A DNA stretch of 64,000 bases from Capillimicrobium parvum (GCF_021172045.1 NZ_CP087164.1:4960001-5024000); one strand, 5' to 3'. Shown: positions 18,413 to 27,754, counted from the stretch's first letter. Notes: generated from the letters alone by a model not told the origin. Translations and numbers: made by a program.

Positions 18413-19539
18413 GCCGGCACTCCCAGGGCGGCGCAGACGCGCGCCGCCGTCTCGCACCAGGCGAGCGACCGCGGGTCCACGAGGTCGAAGTGGTCGGCCT
18501 CCGGCCGCAGCAGCAACTCGACGTCGTCCCCTGCGCGCTGCGCCGCCCGCACGTAGGTCGCATTGAGGTCCATGAGGTCGGGCGTGGCCTCCCGCTCGCC
18601 CTGCACGACGAGCTGCGCCACGCCGAGCGGCAGCGCCGCCCGCGGCGAGGCCTCCGCGTACGCGTCCGGGCACGCGCCGGGTGGACTGCCCATCAGATCC
18701 GCCGCGGCATCGGCGCCCTCGCCCAGGCCTCGTCGGGCGCACTCCGCCACATCGGCGATGCCCGCGAGGGACACGACCAGGCCGGCCCGGACGGCCGGTG
18801 GCCGGTCCAGGCCGAGCCGGCGTACCGCCCACAGCGCGAGCTGACCGCCCGCAGAGTGCCCGACGAACACGACGCGGTCGAGGTCCAAGGGGTGGCGCCC
18901 GGCAAGGTCGGCCAGGTGATCGATCCCGGCGGCGACGTCATCGCGCACGGACGGCCAGCCCCCGCCGACGCGGCCGACCCGGCGGTACTCCAGGTTCCAC
19001 GTCGCGAACCCCCGCCGCGCGAGGTCGATCGCGAGCGGCTCGATCGTGTCGCGCTCCCAGCGCTCGCGCCAGAACCCGCCGTGCAGGAGGACCGCCACGG
19101 GGACGGCCTTCGCAACGCTCGCCGGCAGCCGCAGATCGCCGACCTGATCGCGCTGGGGGCCATACGGGACGACCTCGCATGGAGACTGCAGGCGCCGCAG
19201 CAGCCACGCCGCCGCCCAGCGGTAGCCCATGACGCCGCGGCCGCGGACCTCGATCGCGGCGGGATCGCCGCCACGCGGCCGCTCGGCCGCGTTGAGGTCG
19301 ACCCGCGCGACGAGCGGTCCGTCCATGTCCCGCACCGTCGCTCGGCCCGGATTGACCAGGACGCCGCGCGCATCTGCGCGCGCCCGCCCCAGCGCCATCT
19401 TGAGGTCCTCGTCGGTCTGGCAGAAGACGACAGACAGCTCGGCTCCAAGCGCGGGCTCCCAGCTTCGGCACAGGCGGCGCAGCGTCTCAGGGTCGACGCC
19501 CGTGTCGGGTCCCTCGATGAGGTCGATCCGGGGGGTCAT
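18409..19539 (-). CDS. fusion of a type II dehydroquinase-like domain and an alpha/beta-hydrolase (esterase)
   Basis: A 376-residue protein with two parts. Residues 1-120 follow the outline of type II 3-dehydroquinate dehydratase: DLIEGPDTG at the start, FCQTDEDL in the place of the usual Gln-Ser-Asn/Asp segment, VNPGRAT for the INPGA loop (Asn63), then VARVDLN where active enzymes read VEVHLSN. The catalytic His is therefore Asp81. Residues 125-376 are an alpha/beta-hydrolase of the kynurenine formamidase/BD-FAE esterase kind: oxyanion HGG (153-155), nucleophile Ser229 in GHSAGG, and a C-terminal His in ADHFDLVDP. It lies 12 bases after the second hydantoinase B gene and overlaps the ferredoxin gene. 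It probably hydrolyses an ester or amide made in this pathway; the first domain may only bind ligand. Confidence 0.86.
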   Translation of the reverse strand: MTPRIDLIEGPDTGVDPETLRRLCRSWEPALGAELSVVFCQTDEDLKMALGRARADARGVLVNPGRATVRDMDGPLVARVDLNAAERPRGGDPAAIEVRGRGVMGYRWAAAWLLRRLQSPCEVVPYGPQRDQVGDLRLPASVAKAVPVAVLLHGGFWRERWERDTIEPLAIDLARRGFATWNLEYRRVGRVGGGWPSVRDDVAAGIDHLADLAGRHPLDLDRVVFVGHSAGGQLALWAVRRLGLDRPPAVRAGLVVSLAGIADVAECARRGLGEGADAAADLMGSPPGACPDAYAEASPRAALPLGVAQLVVQGEREATPDLMDLNATYVRAAQRAGDDVELLLRPEADHFDLVDPRSLAWCETAARVCAALGVPA

Positions 19540-19551
19540 CGACCAGGGCGC

Positions 19552-21393
19552 TCAGCGCGCCGCGGGCTCCGGATCCGCCTGGTGCGCCGCATCGGCGCCC
19601 ACGTCCTCGAGCGTGCGCAGCCGGCCCAGCGACATCCAGTCGGGCTGCTCGCGGCGCTCCTCGCGCAGCCGCGCGCGCTCGGCGGCCGTCGCCGGCTCGT
19701 CGACGTCGCCCGTCACTGGGTCTACGCACACCCCGTAGTCGTGCCGCGCGCCCTCCGGCGAGACGTACCCGTCGCGCACGTCCTCGGCCACCATCTCGGC
19801 GTCGCGGTCGAGGGAGTCGCCCCAGCCGCCTCCGCCGCCGCTCTGGAAGAAGACGATCTCGTCCTCGCCGCACGGCTCGCGGTCGCTCCAGCGCGGCACG
19901 ACCTCCTCGTCCGGGGTGCCGTAGCGGATCACGACGTAGTTGCCGATCGCGGGACGACCGCCGCAGAACCCGTGCAGCGGCGAGTAGCAGCCCTGCACGC
20001 GGATCGTGTGGTGCGTGCCGTCCGAGCCGTACGCCTGCCGCTGCGTCGCCCACGCGGGCGTGCCGCGCCACTGGCCGGGCGCAGCGCCGTCGGTCAGGTA
20101 CTCCGCCTGGCGGTAGAGGACCGGGTACTGCACCTCGCTCATCTCGATCGACGGCACGTCCGCCGATGCGAACGTCGCCGGCCACGCGCCCCAGCCGTCG
20201 GCCAGGTACACCCCGCCGGCGGCCGTCGGCGTGCAGCCCAGCTCGTAGTGCAGGTAGCCGCGGCCGTTGCGCCGGTCGGTGCCCCAGAACCACGGCCCGA
20301 GCAGGTCGATGCTGCACGTGCCGACCCGATCGGCCGCGAAGCCCTCGGCGGCCTTCATGACCACGTCGCCGATGTCGGCAACGATGGTCACCGTCGCCGC
20401 CCGCACGGGCGCCGGCGGGTTCGGGTTGACGATGCTGGCCTCCGGGAGCTTCGGCGTGAGCGGCCGGAAGAAGCCGGAGTTGATCGGGATCTCGGGGCAC
20501 AGCGCCGAGAACGCCGTGTAGAGGAACGCGAGCGTGTTGGCCGGCACGCTGTTGACCAACCCCGGGCTCTGCGGCGACGAGCCGGTGAAGTCGGCCTCGA
20601 TGCTGTCGCCGTCGATCGTCAGCGCCACGCGCACCTTGAGGTCGACGCCCCCGGCGAAGTCGCTGTCCAGCGTCGACTCCGCCTCGTAGCGGCCGTCGGG
20701 CCAGCGGCGAATCTGCTCGCGGAAGCGGTGCTCGGAGTACCCCATCAGCCAGTCCACGGCCTCGCGGACGGTCGCGACGCCGTACTTGTCGCACAGCTCG
20801 CGGATCCGGCGCGCACCGACGCGGCAGCCCCCGATCTGCGCGTCGAGGTCCGCGCGCAGGTTCTCGGGCAGCCGGTTGTTGCGCAGGATCCACTCCCAGA
20901 CGTCCTCGCGCAGCTCGCCGCGCTCGTAGAGCTTCAGCGGGCTGAACCGGAAGCCCTCCTGCCAGATGTCGCGCGCGTTCATGTTGCCGCCGGGCGCCGG
21001 GCCGCCGTTGTCGGGCATGTGGCCGCGCACGGACGGCAGGAACATCGGCTCGCCCTCGATGAAGATTGGCGTCACCACCGTGTAGTCGGGCAGGTGCGAG
21101 CCCCCGTAATAGGGGTCGCAGACGATGATCACGTCGCCCTCGTGCAGGTCGCCCTGGAAGAACTCGAGCGAGGCCTCCGCAGAGCTCAGGGCGGCGTAGA
21201 TGTGCACCGGAGCCGCATCGGCGCGCGCAAGCAGGGACACCGTCTCCCCGTCGTAGCCGAAGACCCCGGCCGAGCAGTCGTGCGCCTCGTTGAAGATGGG
21301 GCTGACGGCCGTGCGGACCATGGTGCGGACCATCTCGGCCGCGACGCTCTCGAGGTAGTTGCGGACGATCTCGCCCGTGACGGCGTCGGTCAT
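19552..21393 (-). CDS. hyuB: hydantoinase/oxoprolinase subunit B (HyuB), second copy
   Basis: A 613-residue HyuB-type subunit, with HyuA part of an ATP-dependent amidohydrolase that opens cyclic amides such as hydantoins, 5-oxoproline or lactams. Family segments are visible: FNEAHDCSAGVF at the start, DPYYGGSHLPD, VRGHMPDNGGPAPGG, RNNRLPENLRADL and the metal/active-site-rich GGGGGWGD at the C-terminus. It is the more typical of the two HyuB copies (AcxA/HyuB-like, full length). ATG overlaps the stop of the first hyuB (ATGA). Two consecutive B subunits with one A subunit suggest either a hetero-complex or two enzymes sharing one A subunit. Confidence 0.93.
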   Translation of the reverse strand: MTDAVTGEIVRNYLESVAAEMVRTMVRTAVSPIFNEAHDCSAGVFGYDGETVSLLARADAAPVHIYAALSSAEASLEFFQGDLHEGDVIIVCDPYYGGSHLPDYTVVTPIFIEGEPMFLPSVRGHMPDNGGPAPGGNMNARDIWQEGFRFSPLKLYERGELREDVWEWILRNNRLPENLRADLDAQIGGCRVGARRIRELCDKYGVATVREAVDWLMGYSEHRFREQIRRWPDGRYEAESTLDSDFAGGVDLKVRVALTIDGDSIEADFTGSSPQSPGLVNSVPANTLAFLYTAFSALCPEIPINSGFFRPLTPKLPEASIVNPNPPAPVRAATVTIVADIGDVVMKAAEGFAADRVGTCSIDLLGPWFWGTDRRNGRGYLHYELGCTPTAAGGVYLADGWGAWPATFASADVPSIEMSEVQYPVLYRQAEYLTDGAAPGQWRGTPAWATQRQAYGSDGTHHTIRVQGCYSPLHGFCGGRPAIGNYVVIRYGTPDEEVVPRWSDREPCGEDEIVFFQSGGGGGWGDSLDRDAEMVAEDVRDGYVSPEGARHDYGVCVDPVTGDVDEPATAAERARLREERREQPDWMSLGRLRTLEDVGADAAHQADPEPAAR

Positions 21394-23096
21394 GCTGGCG
21401 CTCCCCGCTCGAGCCGGTGCTCTCTGGTTCCGAGGTCGTCGACCTCGCGCTCGCCGGCGTCGACGACGACGCCGTAGTCACGGCGTGCGGCGGCGGCCGT
21501 GAGCAATCCGTCCTGGACGTCCTCGAGCACGTCGGCCGGCGCCCGCAGGAACGGGTCCCCGTGGCCGCAGCCGCCGCCGAAGCGCGCGACCACGCGGCAG
21601 GGACCGATGCGCCGGGACAGCTCGACTGTGCCGATCTCGGGCTCGCCGCCGCCTGAGACGCGCAGGTCGGCGCCGGCCGCGCCAGCCCCGCCGGCGACGC
21701 CGTTCGCGTCGTCGGAGGAGGTCGCCGACGACACGGTCCAGGCTCGCTCGTCCGGGACGTCGACGACGAGCTCGAGCGCGGGCGAGCCGCGCCAGCGCCC
21801 CGCACCGGCGCTGTCGCTGACGAGCTCGGCCGCGCGGACGACCATGCCGGTCGAGACCTCCCACTCCTCCGCCGAGGGCCGCCGGGCCCGGCTGAGCACG
21901 TGCGGCGCGCCCCATCCGTCGCGGCCGTGGGCGCCGGCGCAGCCGGCGATCGCCCAGGCCGCGATGTCGATGGGCGCCGCGTCGACGGCCGGGCGGTGCG
22001 CCGTCAGCAGCCATCGCGGCGCGGAGACGGCGCCGTAGTCGTCGCCGGCCGCCTCCCGCAGCGCGGCCGCCGTCACCTCGGCGATCTCGCCCGCGAGATG
22101 GACGGCGCCGCCGTTGACGGCGGCGGGCCAGCGCGGGTTCGCGAGCCGTCCCTCGTCGCATCGGACATCGAGACAGCGCAGTACGCCGCCGTTCGGCGGG
22201 ACGTCCGGGCCGAGGAGCGCGAGCAGCGCAGTCGCGGCGGCGTTCACGCTCGCCGACATGGTGCTGTTGAGGAAGCTCGCCTGCTGCGGGTCCGACCCGC
22301 TGAGGTCCACGCTCACGCGGCCCTCCTCGACGCTGACCGACGCCCGCACCGTGACCGGCGCTCCGGCGTGCCAGATCTGCCGCTCGCTCGCGTATGTGCC
22401 GTCGGCCCATCGGGCGATGCGGCTCCGGGCCTGGCGCTCGCCGTACCCCTGGGCGTATGCCATCGCCTCGCCCACGCCGTCGGCGCCGTGGGCGCCGACG
22501 AGCTCGTCGAGGCGGCGAGCCGCGAGGTCGGCCGCAGCCAGCATCGCGGACAGGTTCTCGCGCACCTCCGCGTCGCAGCGGCTGTTGAGCAGCACGGAGG
22601 TCAGCACGTCGCGGACCGGCCGCCCGTGACGGTGGATCTTCAGCGGGGAGATCGGCACGCCCTCCGCCCAGATCTCGCGCGCCGCCGGCACGTGGCTGCC
22701 GGGCGCATCGCCGCCGATGTCCGGCATGCGGGCCCGCACGCAGACGAAGGTCTGCACGACTTCGTCGACGGCATGCGGAATGACGAGCGTGAAGTCGTGC
22801 AGGCGCGCGCCGCCCAGGTAGGGGTCGGTGAGCAGCACGACGTCCCCGCTGCGCATGTCGAACTTGAACCGCGCCAGCGCCACGTCGACGGCGGCGGTCA
22901 GGAGGCCGAGCTGGAGCGGGTCGTCGGTCGCGACGATCCCGCCCTGCCGGTCGGCGAGCGCGACCGCGCACTCCCGCCCTTCCTTGATCTCGCGCGAGCG
23001 GGCCAGGTTCGCCAGCACAACCCCCGCGTCCCGGGTGACGGCCTCGAACTTGCGGCGCAGGACCTCGGACTCGATCGCCGCGATCAACCCCGCCAT
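21390..23096 (-). CDS. hyuB: hydantoinase/oxoprolinase subunit B (HyuB), first copy
   Basis: A 568-residue HyuB homologue, clearly different from its neighbour. It has the family landmarks LTDPYLGGARLHD, RARMPDIGGDAPGSH, LLNSRCDAEVRENL and GGGCGHGDP, but lacks about 45 residues compared with the second copy, and its central part is richer in Ala. ATG at 23094-23096 shares one base with the HyuA stop (TGATG). Transcribed directly behind hyuA, so it is probably the principal B partner. Confidence 0.92.
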   Translation of the reverse strand: MAGLIAAIESEVLRRKFEAVTRDAGVVLANLARSREIKEGRECAVALADRQGGIVATDDPLQLGLLTAAVDVALARFKFDMRSGDVVLLTDPYLGGARLHDFTLVIPHAVDEVVQTFVCVRARMPDIGGDAPGSHVPAAREIWAEGVPISPLKIHRHGRPVRDVLTSVLLNSRCDAEVRENLSAMLAAADLAARRLDELVGAHGADGVGEAMAYAQGYGERQARSRIARWADGTYASERQIWHAGAPVTVRASVSVEEGRVSVDLSGSDPQQASFLNSTMSASVNAAATALLALLGPDVPPNGGVLRCLDVRCDEGRLANPRWPAAVNGGAVHLAGEIAEVTAAALREAAGDDYGAVSAPRWLLTAHRPAVDAAPIDIAAWAIAGCAGAHGRDGWGAPHVLSRARRPSAEEWEVSTGMVVRAAELVSDSAGAGRWRGSPALELVVDVPDERAWTVSSATSSDDANGVAGGAGAAGADLRVSGGGEPEIGTVELSRRIGPCRVVARFGGGCGHGDPFLRAPADVLEDVQDGLLTAAAARRDYGVVVDAGEREVDDLGTREHRLERGAPA

Positions 23097-25171
23097 CAGC
23101 CGCTCACCTCGATCACGTACATGTCGTTCTGGTCGAGCATCGCCTCCTGGCTGCCCGCCACGACGATCGTGGTGTCCGGCTCGTGGATGACCGCTGGCCC
23201 GGTGATGATGTTGCCGGGCTCGATCAGCGCGCCGTCGTAGATCCGGGCGTCGACGAAGCCGTCCGGCTCGAAGTACACCTGGCGCGTGCCGACCAGCGCG
23301 TGCTCGGAGTCCTCGCTGCCGAACCGGTGGGTCGGGAGCTGGAGCGGTTCGCGCTTGGCCCACAGCTCGATGCGCACCGACACGATCTCGGTGGCGTATC
23401 CGGGGCGTTTGAACGCGTAGAGCTGCTCGTGCAGGTCGTGGAAGTCGCGCAGCGAGCGCGCGAAGTTGACCGCGGTCACTCGCCGGGTGCGGCTGCGCAG
23501 CGGCACGATGACCTCCTGCACCTGGCCCTGGTACCGCACGTCCAGGGAGCGCTTGACGATGAGCTCTCCGGGCGCGCCGCCGCGCGTCAGCAGCGCCTCG
23601 GCGTCCTCCTGCATGGCCAGGAACGTCGCGTTGAGCTCGTCGAGGTCCACGTCCTCCCAGGCGCGCAGCATCGAGCGCACGCGCGACACCTTGAAGTCGG
23701 CGATCAGGGCGCCGAGCGCGCTGAGGACCGATGCGTGCCGGGGCACGAGCACCGTCGACAGACCGAGGTCGGAGGCCTGCACCGCCGCGTGGATCGCGCC
23801 AGCGCCGCCGAACGCCATCAGCGCGTAGTCGCGGGGGTCGCGGCCGCGGGAGACCGAGATGTAGCGCAGCGCGTTGGACATGTCGCTGTTGGCGATCCGG
23901 AAGATGCCGATAGCCGCGTCGGTGGCCGACACGCCGAGCGGCGCGCCCACGTGCGTCTCGACGGCCTGCCGGGCGGCGTCGACGTCCAACCGCATCCCGC
24001 CCGACAGGAAGCGGTCGGGGTCGATGTAGCCGAGCATGAGGTTCGCGTCGGTCACCGTCGGGCGTTCGCCGCCCCGGCCGTAACACGCCGGCCCCGGGTA
24101 CGCCCGGGCGCTCTCCGGCCCCACGTGGAGGGCGCCGCCCTCGTCGACGCCGGCGATCGAGCCGCCGCCCGCACCGACGGTGTGGATGTCGAGAAGCGGC
24201 ACGGCCACCCGGTAGCGGCTGACCCACTGGTCGACGCCCAGCTCGGGCTCGCCGTCGTGCACGAGGCAGACGTCGTAGCTCGTGCCGCCCATGTCCGCGG
24301 TGATGATGTTGCGGTAGCCGGACTCGCGCGCGGCCCACAGCCCGGCGACCACACCGCCGGAGGGCCCGGAGAACACGGCGTCGACGCCGCGGGCCCGCGA
24401 GAACTCCACGTCCATCACACCGCCGTTGGACTGCATGATCAGCAGCGAGCCGCCGAAGCCCTCCTGCTCGAGGCGCGCCTGGAGAAGGTCGAGGTACTGG
24501 CGCAGCTTGGGGCTCGTGTAGGCGTTGACGAGCGTCGTGCTCAGGCGCTCGAACTCACGGATCTGCGGGAGCACTTCGCTGGAGGTGGTCACGAAGCAGT
24601 CGGGGTGGACCTCGCGGATCAGCTCGGCCGCGCGCTGCTCGTGCGCCGGGTTCGCGTACGAGAAGAGGAAGCACACCGCGATCGACTCGACGCCCGCCTC
24701 GCGCAGCGCCTCGGCTTCGCGGCGCACCTGGGCCTCGTCGAGTTCCTCGACGACGCGGCCGGTGTGGTCGACGCGTCCGGCGACGGTCCGGCGATGGCGG
24801 CGCGTGACGATGGCCACCGGCGCAGCGAGGCGCAGGTCGACCTGGCTCTCCTTGTGCCCGCGCCGCAGCTCGATGACGTCTCGGAAGCCCTCGTTGGTGA
24901 TCAACCCGGTGTGGGCGCCGTCGAACTCGAGCATGGTGTTGAGGACCACCGTGGTGCCCAGCACGATCGAGTCCGTGGACTCGAGGAGTGGCCGCACGCC
25001 CACGCCCGCGCGCGACGCGATCTCGCCGACAGCCTCCATGACGGACGTCGACTCGTCGCCGGGCCGCGACGGGACCTTGCCCTTCACCAGGCCGTTCCCA
25101 TGCGTCGCGACGAAGTCGGTGAACGTGCCCCCGACGTCGATGCCGATTCGGTACCGCATTCGTGCCGTCAT
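23096..25171 (-). CDS. hyuA: hydantoinase/oxoprolinase subunit A (HyuA)
   Basis: ATP-binding subunit of an ATP-dependent cyclic amide hydrolase, 691 residues. The actin-like phosphate loop GIDVGGTFTDF near the start, SGPSGGVVAGLWAA, DMGGTSYDVC and GAGGGSIAGVD are the conserved HyuA motifs (also in acetone carboxylase and 5-oxoprolinase). The C-terminal part has FAFKRPGY-like YAFKRPGYATEI and PAVIHEPDTTIVV. A start at ATG 25159 is equally possible, with GAGG twelve bases before it; the 25171 ATG directly touches that GAGG. It is the first gene of the operon hyuA-hyuB-hyuB-esterase-ferredoxin-cupin-unknown and carries an almost perfect operator copy 21 bases upstream. Confidence 0.94.
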   Translation of the reverse strand: MTARMRYRIGIDVGGTFTDFVATHGNGLVKGKVPSRPGDESTSVMEAVGEIASRAGVGVRPLLESTDSIVLGTTVVLNTMLEFDGAHTGLITNEGFRDVIELRRGHKESQVDLRLAAPVAIVTRRHRRTVAGRVDHTGRVVEELDEAQVRREAEALREAGVESIAVCFLFSYANPAHEQRAAELIREVHPDCFVTTSSEVLPQIREFERLSTTLVNAYTSPKLRQYLDLLQARLEQEGFGGSLLIMQSNGGVMDVEFSRARGVDAVFSGPSGGVVAGLWAARESGYRNIITADMGGTSYDVCLVHDGEPELGVDQWVSRYRVAVPLLDIHTVGAGGGSIAGVDEGGALHVGPESARAYPGPACYGRGGERPTVTDANLMLGYIDPDRFLSGGMRLDVDAARQAVETHVGAPLGVSATDAAIGIFRIANSDMSNALRYISVSRGRDPRDYALMAFGGAGAIHAAVQASDLGLSTVLVPRHASVLSALGALIADFKVSRVRSMLRAWEDVDLDELNATFLAMQEDAEALLTRGGAPGELIVKRSLDVRYQGQVQEVIVPLRSRTRRVTAVNFARSLRDFHDLHEQLYAFKRPGYATEIVSVRIELWAKREPLQLPTHRFGSEDSEHALVGTRQVYFEPDGFVDARIYDGALIEPGNIITGPAVIHEPDTTIVVAGSQEAMLDQNDMYVIEVSG

Positions 25172-25192
25172 CCTCGTGGTCGTTGAGTTCCC

Positions 25193-25209
25193 AACTTATC
25201 GTTCATTCA
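25193..25209 (-). promoter_or_regulatory. operator-like motif, site 3 (before hyuA)
   Basis: TGAATGAACGATAAGTT on the minus strand, followed by GGG. It differs at a single base from site 4 upstream of the binding-protein gene, although the surrounding sequence is unrelated. It lies between the end of TetR-B and the hyuA start, where a repressor would block the promoter of the hydantoinase operon. Confidence 0.78.
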
Positions 25210-25217
25210 GGAGGTCG

Positions 25218-25850
25218 TCAAGGATGCGCGCACCCCACCATCGCGAGGACCATGTCCCGGTAGAGATCTGCGACGTGATCGCTCGCGAGGGGGCCGTCGC
25301 GTCGTACCCAGACGAAGACGTACTCGCACATGGTCAGGATCGCGAACGCGGTCGTGGTCGTCTGGGCGAAGCGGAAGGTCCGGGCCTCGTGCCCTGCGGC
25401 GAGGATCGAGCGCAGCAGCACGAGGACCTCGCGCTGGAGGAGGTCGAGCTGCTCGCGGTACTCGGGGCCGAGCGCGTCGCGCAGCGGGCCGTAGGAGGCG
25501 GTCGCCCCGGGGGTCACGAGCCACTCGCTCTGCTCGAGCTTCTGGCGCACGTACGTCCGGACGAACATGCTCAACCGCGCGGCCGGCGGCGCGCTCTCGT
25601 CGCGACATGACCCGAACGCATCCACGAAGCGGCTGAGCTCCGCGTGCACCGCCGTGAAGCAGATCTCCTCCTTGGAGGAGAAGTGCCAGTACAGCGCCGG
25701 GGCCGAGATGCCGACGCCGTCGGCGATCGCGGCGAGACTCGTCCCGCTGTAGCCGTGCTGGTAGAAGAGCGCGTTCGCGACGCGCAGGATGCGGTCGCGG
25801 GTCTCCTCGGCGCCGTCCTCGGGGACGGTGACGCGTGCGGCACGGGCCAC
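25218..25850 (-). CDS. TetR-family regulator (B) of the hydantoinase region
   Basis: A 210-residue TetR protein, a close paralogue of regulator A. The helix-turn-helix is nearly the same (GVGISAPALYWHFSSKEE), as are RLSMFVRTYVRQKLEQ and the last helix TMCEYVFVWVRRDGPL. Differences cluster in the ligand-binding middle, for example SEWLVTPGATASYG against the other copy's KRLRMPGASGSYG. I start it at GTG 25848-25850, since sequence before this reads as Arg-rich non-coding. It lies between the ABC importer genes and hyuA on the same strand. Confidence 0.9.
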   Translation of the reverse strand: MARAARVTVPEDGAEETRDRILRVANALFYQHGYSGTSLAAIADGVGISAPALYWHFSSKEEICFTAVHAELSRFVDAFGSCRDESAPPAARLSMFVRTYVRQKLEQSEWLVTPGATASYGPLRDALGPEYREQLDLLQREVLVLLRSILAAGHEARTFRFAQTTTTAFAILTMCEYVFVWVRRDGPLASDHVADLYRDMVLAMVGCAHP

Positions 25851-25851
25851 T

Positions 25852-25864
25852 ACGGGTGACCCGT
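25852..25864. promoter_or_regulatory. 13-bp perfect palindrome before TetR-B
   Basis: ACGGGTGACCCGT, a perfect inverted repeat about a central G, begins two bases before the GTG of TetR-B. It does not resemble the five-site motif. It could be a private operator, or chance in GC-rich sequence. Confidence 0.3.
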
Positions 25865-25908
25865 CCCGCCGGCCGCGTGCACGCCGGCCTTCCTGCCGCC
25901 GGTCATCC

Positions 25909-26772
25909 TCATGGCGCGTTGACCTCGGCCACCCGACCCAGCGCCCGGCGCGGCGCCCACCCGGGGCCCGGCACGGACGCACGCAGCAACTGCGTGTAGG
26001 GATGGCTCGGCTCGTCGAGTATCTGACCCGTCGGCCCGCGCTCGACGATCGCGCCGTGCCGCATGACGATCACGTCGTCGGTCACCTGCCGGACCGCAGC
26101 GAAGTTGTGGGTGATGAACAGGTACGCGACCTGCGAGCGCTCGCGGATCTCGGCGAGGAGGTTGAGCACCTGCGCCTGGATCGAGACGTCGAGCGCCGCC
26201 ACCGCCTCGTCAAGGACGAGCAGCAGGGGCTCCGCCGCCAGCGCCTTCGCGATCGCGACGCGCTGGCGCTGCCCCCCGGACAGATGGCGCGGCAGCGACC
26301 CGGCGTGGCGCTGGTCGAGGTGCACCGCGTCCAGCAGCTCGGCGACGCGGCGCGCGCGCTCGTCCCGGCTGAGGTCGAAGTGCAGGCGCAGCACCTCCTC
26401 GATGGCCGCCCCGACGCGCTGGCGCGGGTCGAGCGACGAGTACGGGTCCTGGAAGACGATCGACACCTCGCGGCCGCGGCGCCGGCGCTCGCGGCCAGAG
26501 AACCATCGACCGCCGTGCCGCTCGCGCCCCGCGACGACGATCCGTCCCGCGGTCGCCTGCTGGAGGCCGAGGACGAGCCGCGCGACGGTGGTCTTGCCGG
26601 AACCCGACTCGCCGACGATGCCCACGGACCCAGCGGCGGGCACGCGGAAGGAGACGTCGTCGACCGCGACGAGATCCGAGTGGCCTCGCTGCCCCGGCTC
26701 GCTCACCCGGTACACCTTGCGCAGCCCCTCGACCGCGAGGACGTCGCCGCTGTGCTCAGTGGGAGCGGTCAC
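25909..26772 (-). CDS. dppF: Dpp/Opp-type ABC importer ATPase (second, DppF-like)
   Basis: A 287-residue nucleotide-binding subunit. Walker A is GESGSGKTT, the signature LSGGQRQRVAIAKAL, and Walker B LLVLDEAVAALD; the switch His is in FITHNFAAVRQ. The C-terminus has the HPYTQLLRASVP element of the oligopeptide family. Walker B reads DEAVAALD rather than the usual DEPVSALD, but the catalytic Glu is kept. GTG at 26770-26772 overlaps the preceding ATPase gene by 17 bases. It works with the other four genes of the importer. Confidence 0.93.
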   Translation of the reverse strand: MTAPTEHSGDVLAVEGLRKVYRVSEPGQRGHSDLVAVDDVSFRVPAAGSVGIVGESGSGKTTVARLVLGLQQATAGRIVVAGRERHGGRWFSGRERRRRGREVSIVFQDPYSSLDPRQRVGAAIEEVLRLHFDLSRDERARRVAELLDAVHLDQRHAGSLPRHLSGGQRQRVAIAKALAAEPLLLVLDEAVAALDVSIQAQVLNLLAEIRERSQVAYLFITHNFAAVRQVTDDVIVMRHGAIVERGPTGQILDEPSHPYTQLLRASVPGPGWAPRRALGRVAEVNAP

Positions 26773-27754
26773 CGGCCACCCTCCCTTCCAGCTCCTCGGC
26801 CCGCACGCACCGCACGCGCGCCGAGCCGATGTGCGTCACCGGCGGATGCGCGGCGCAGACCGCCTGCGCGTGGCCGCATCGCGGAGCGAACCCGCACCCG
26901 GCATCTGCCTCGTAGGCGGCGACCGGCCGGCCGGCCACCGTTCGCAGCCGGTGCGACGAACGCTCCACGCTGGGCCGGGCGTCGAGCAGCGCGGCGGTGT
27001 ACGGGTGGCGCGGGGCGGTGTGCAGCGCCTCCGACGACTGCTCCTCGACGATCTCGCCGGCGTACATGACCGCGGTGCGGTCGCAGACGGCCGCGGCCAG
27101 CTCGAGGTCGTGGGTGACGAACAGCAGCGCGAGCCCCCGCTCGGCGCGGAGGTCCTGGAGGATCGCCATGACCTCGGCCTGGGTGGTCACGTCGAGCGCG
27201 GTCGTCGGCTCGTCGGCGATCAGCAGCTCCGGCTCGGCGGCGAGCGCACCGGCGATCATCACCCGCTGCAGGAGGCCGCCCGACAGCTCGTGCGGGTACT
27301 GACGCAGCCGCCGCGCCGCGTGCGGGACTCCTACCTCCTCCAACAACACCGTCACGCGGCGCCGGGCCTCGCCGCCGCGTACGTGCTGGTTGGTCCGCAG
27401 CGCCTCCGTCAGGAAGTCGCCGATCTGGCGGACGGGGTTCACGTGGGCCGTCGGGTCCTGGAAGATCATCGCCACGCGTGTCGCCCGGTAGCGCCGCAGG
27501 TCCTCGCGGCTCATCGCGTAGACCGACGCGCCGTCCGCGCGGATGTCGCCGGCGACCTGCGCGCGCGGCGGCACGAGGCCGAGCATCGCACGCGCCAGCA
27601 TCGACTTGCCGCCCCCCGACTCGCCGACCAGCGCCACGGCCTCGCGGCGGTCGACCACGAGGTCCACGCCACGCAGGATCGGACGCTGCTGCCCGTCGAT
27701 CGGCAGCGACAGGCGGAAGTCGCGCACCTCCAGCAGCAGTGGCGCCGGCGTCAT
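26756..27754 (-). CDS. dppD: Dpp/Opp-type ABC importer ATPase (first, DppD-like)
   Basis: A 332-residue nucleotide-binding subunit. Walker A is GESGGGKSM, the signature HELSGGLLQRVMIAGAL, Walker B LLIADEPTTALD, and the C-terminal extension carries the conserved cysteines of the oligopeptide/dipeptide ATPases (AGCGFAPRCGHAQAVC) followed by HPPVT. In the family this cysteine cluster can bind an Fe-S centre. The ATG overlaps the permease stop (ATGA). Confidence 0.94.
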   Translation of the reverse strand: MTPAPLLLEVRDFRLSLPIDGQQRPILRGVDLVVDRREAVALVGESGGGKSMLARAMLGLVPPRAQVAGDIRADGASVYAMSREDLRRYRATRVAMIFQDPTAHVNPVRQIGDFLTEALRTNQHVRGGEARRRVTVLLEEVGVPHAARRLRQYPHELSGGLLQRVMIAGALAAEPELLIADEPTTALDVTTQAEVMAILQDLRAERGLALLFVTHDLELAAAVCDRTAVMYAGEIVEEQSSEALHTAPRHPYTAALLDARPSVERSSHRLRTVAGRPVAAYEADAGCGFAPRCGHAQAVCAAHPPVTHIGSARVRCVRAEELEGRVAGDRSH

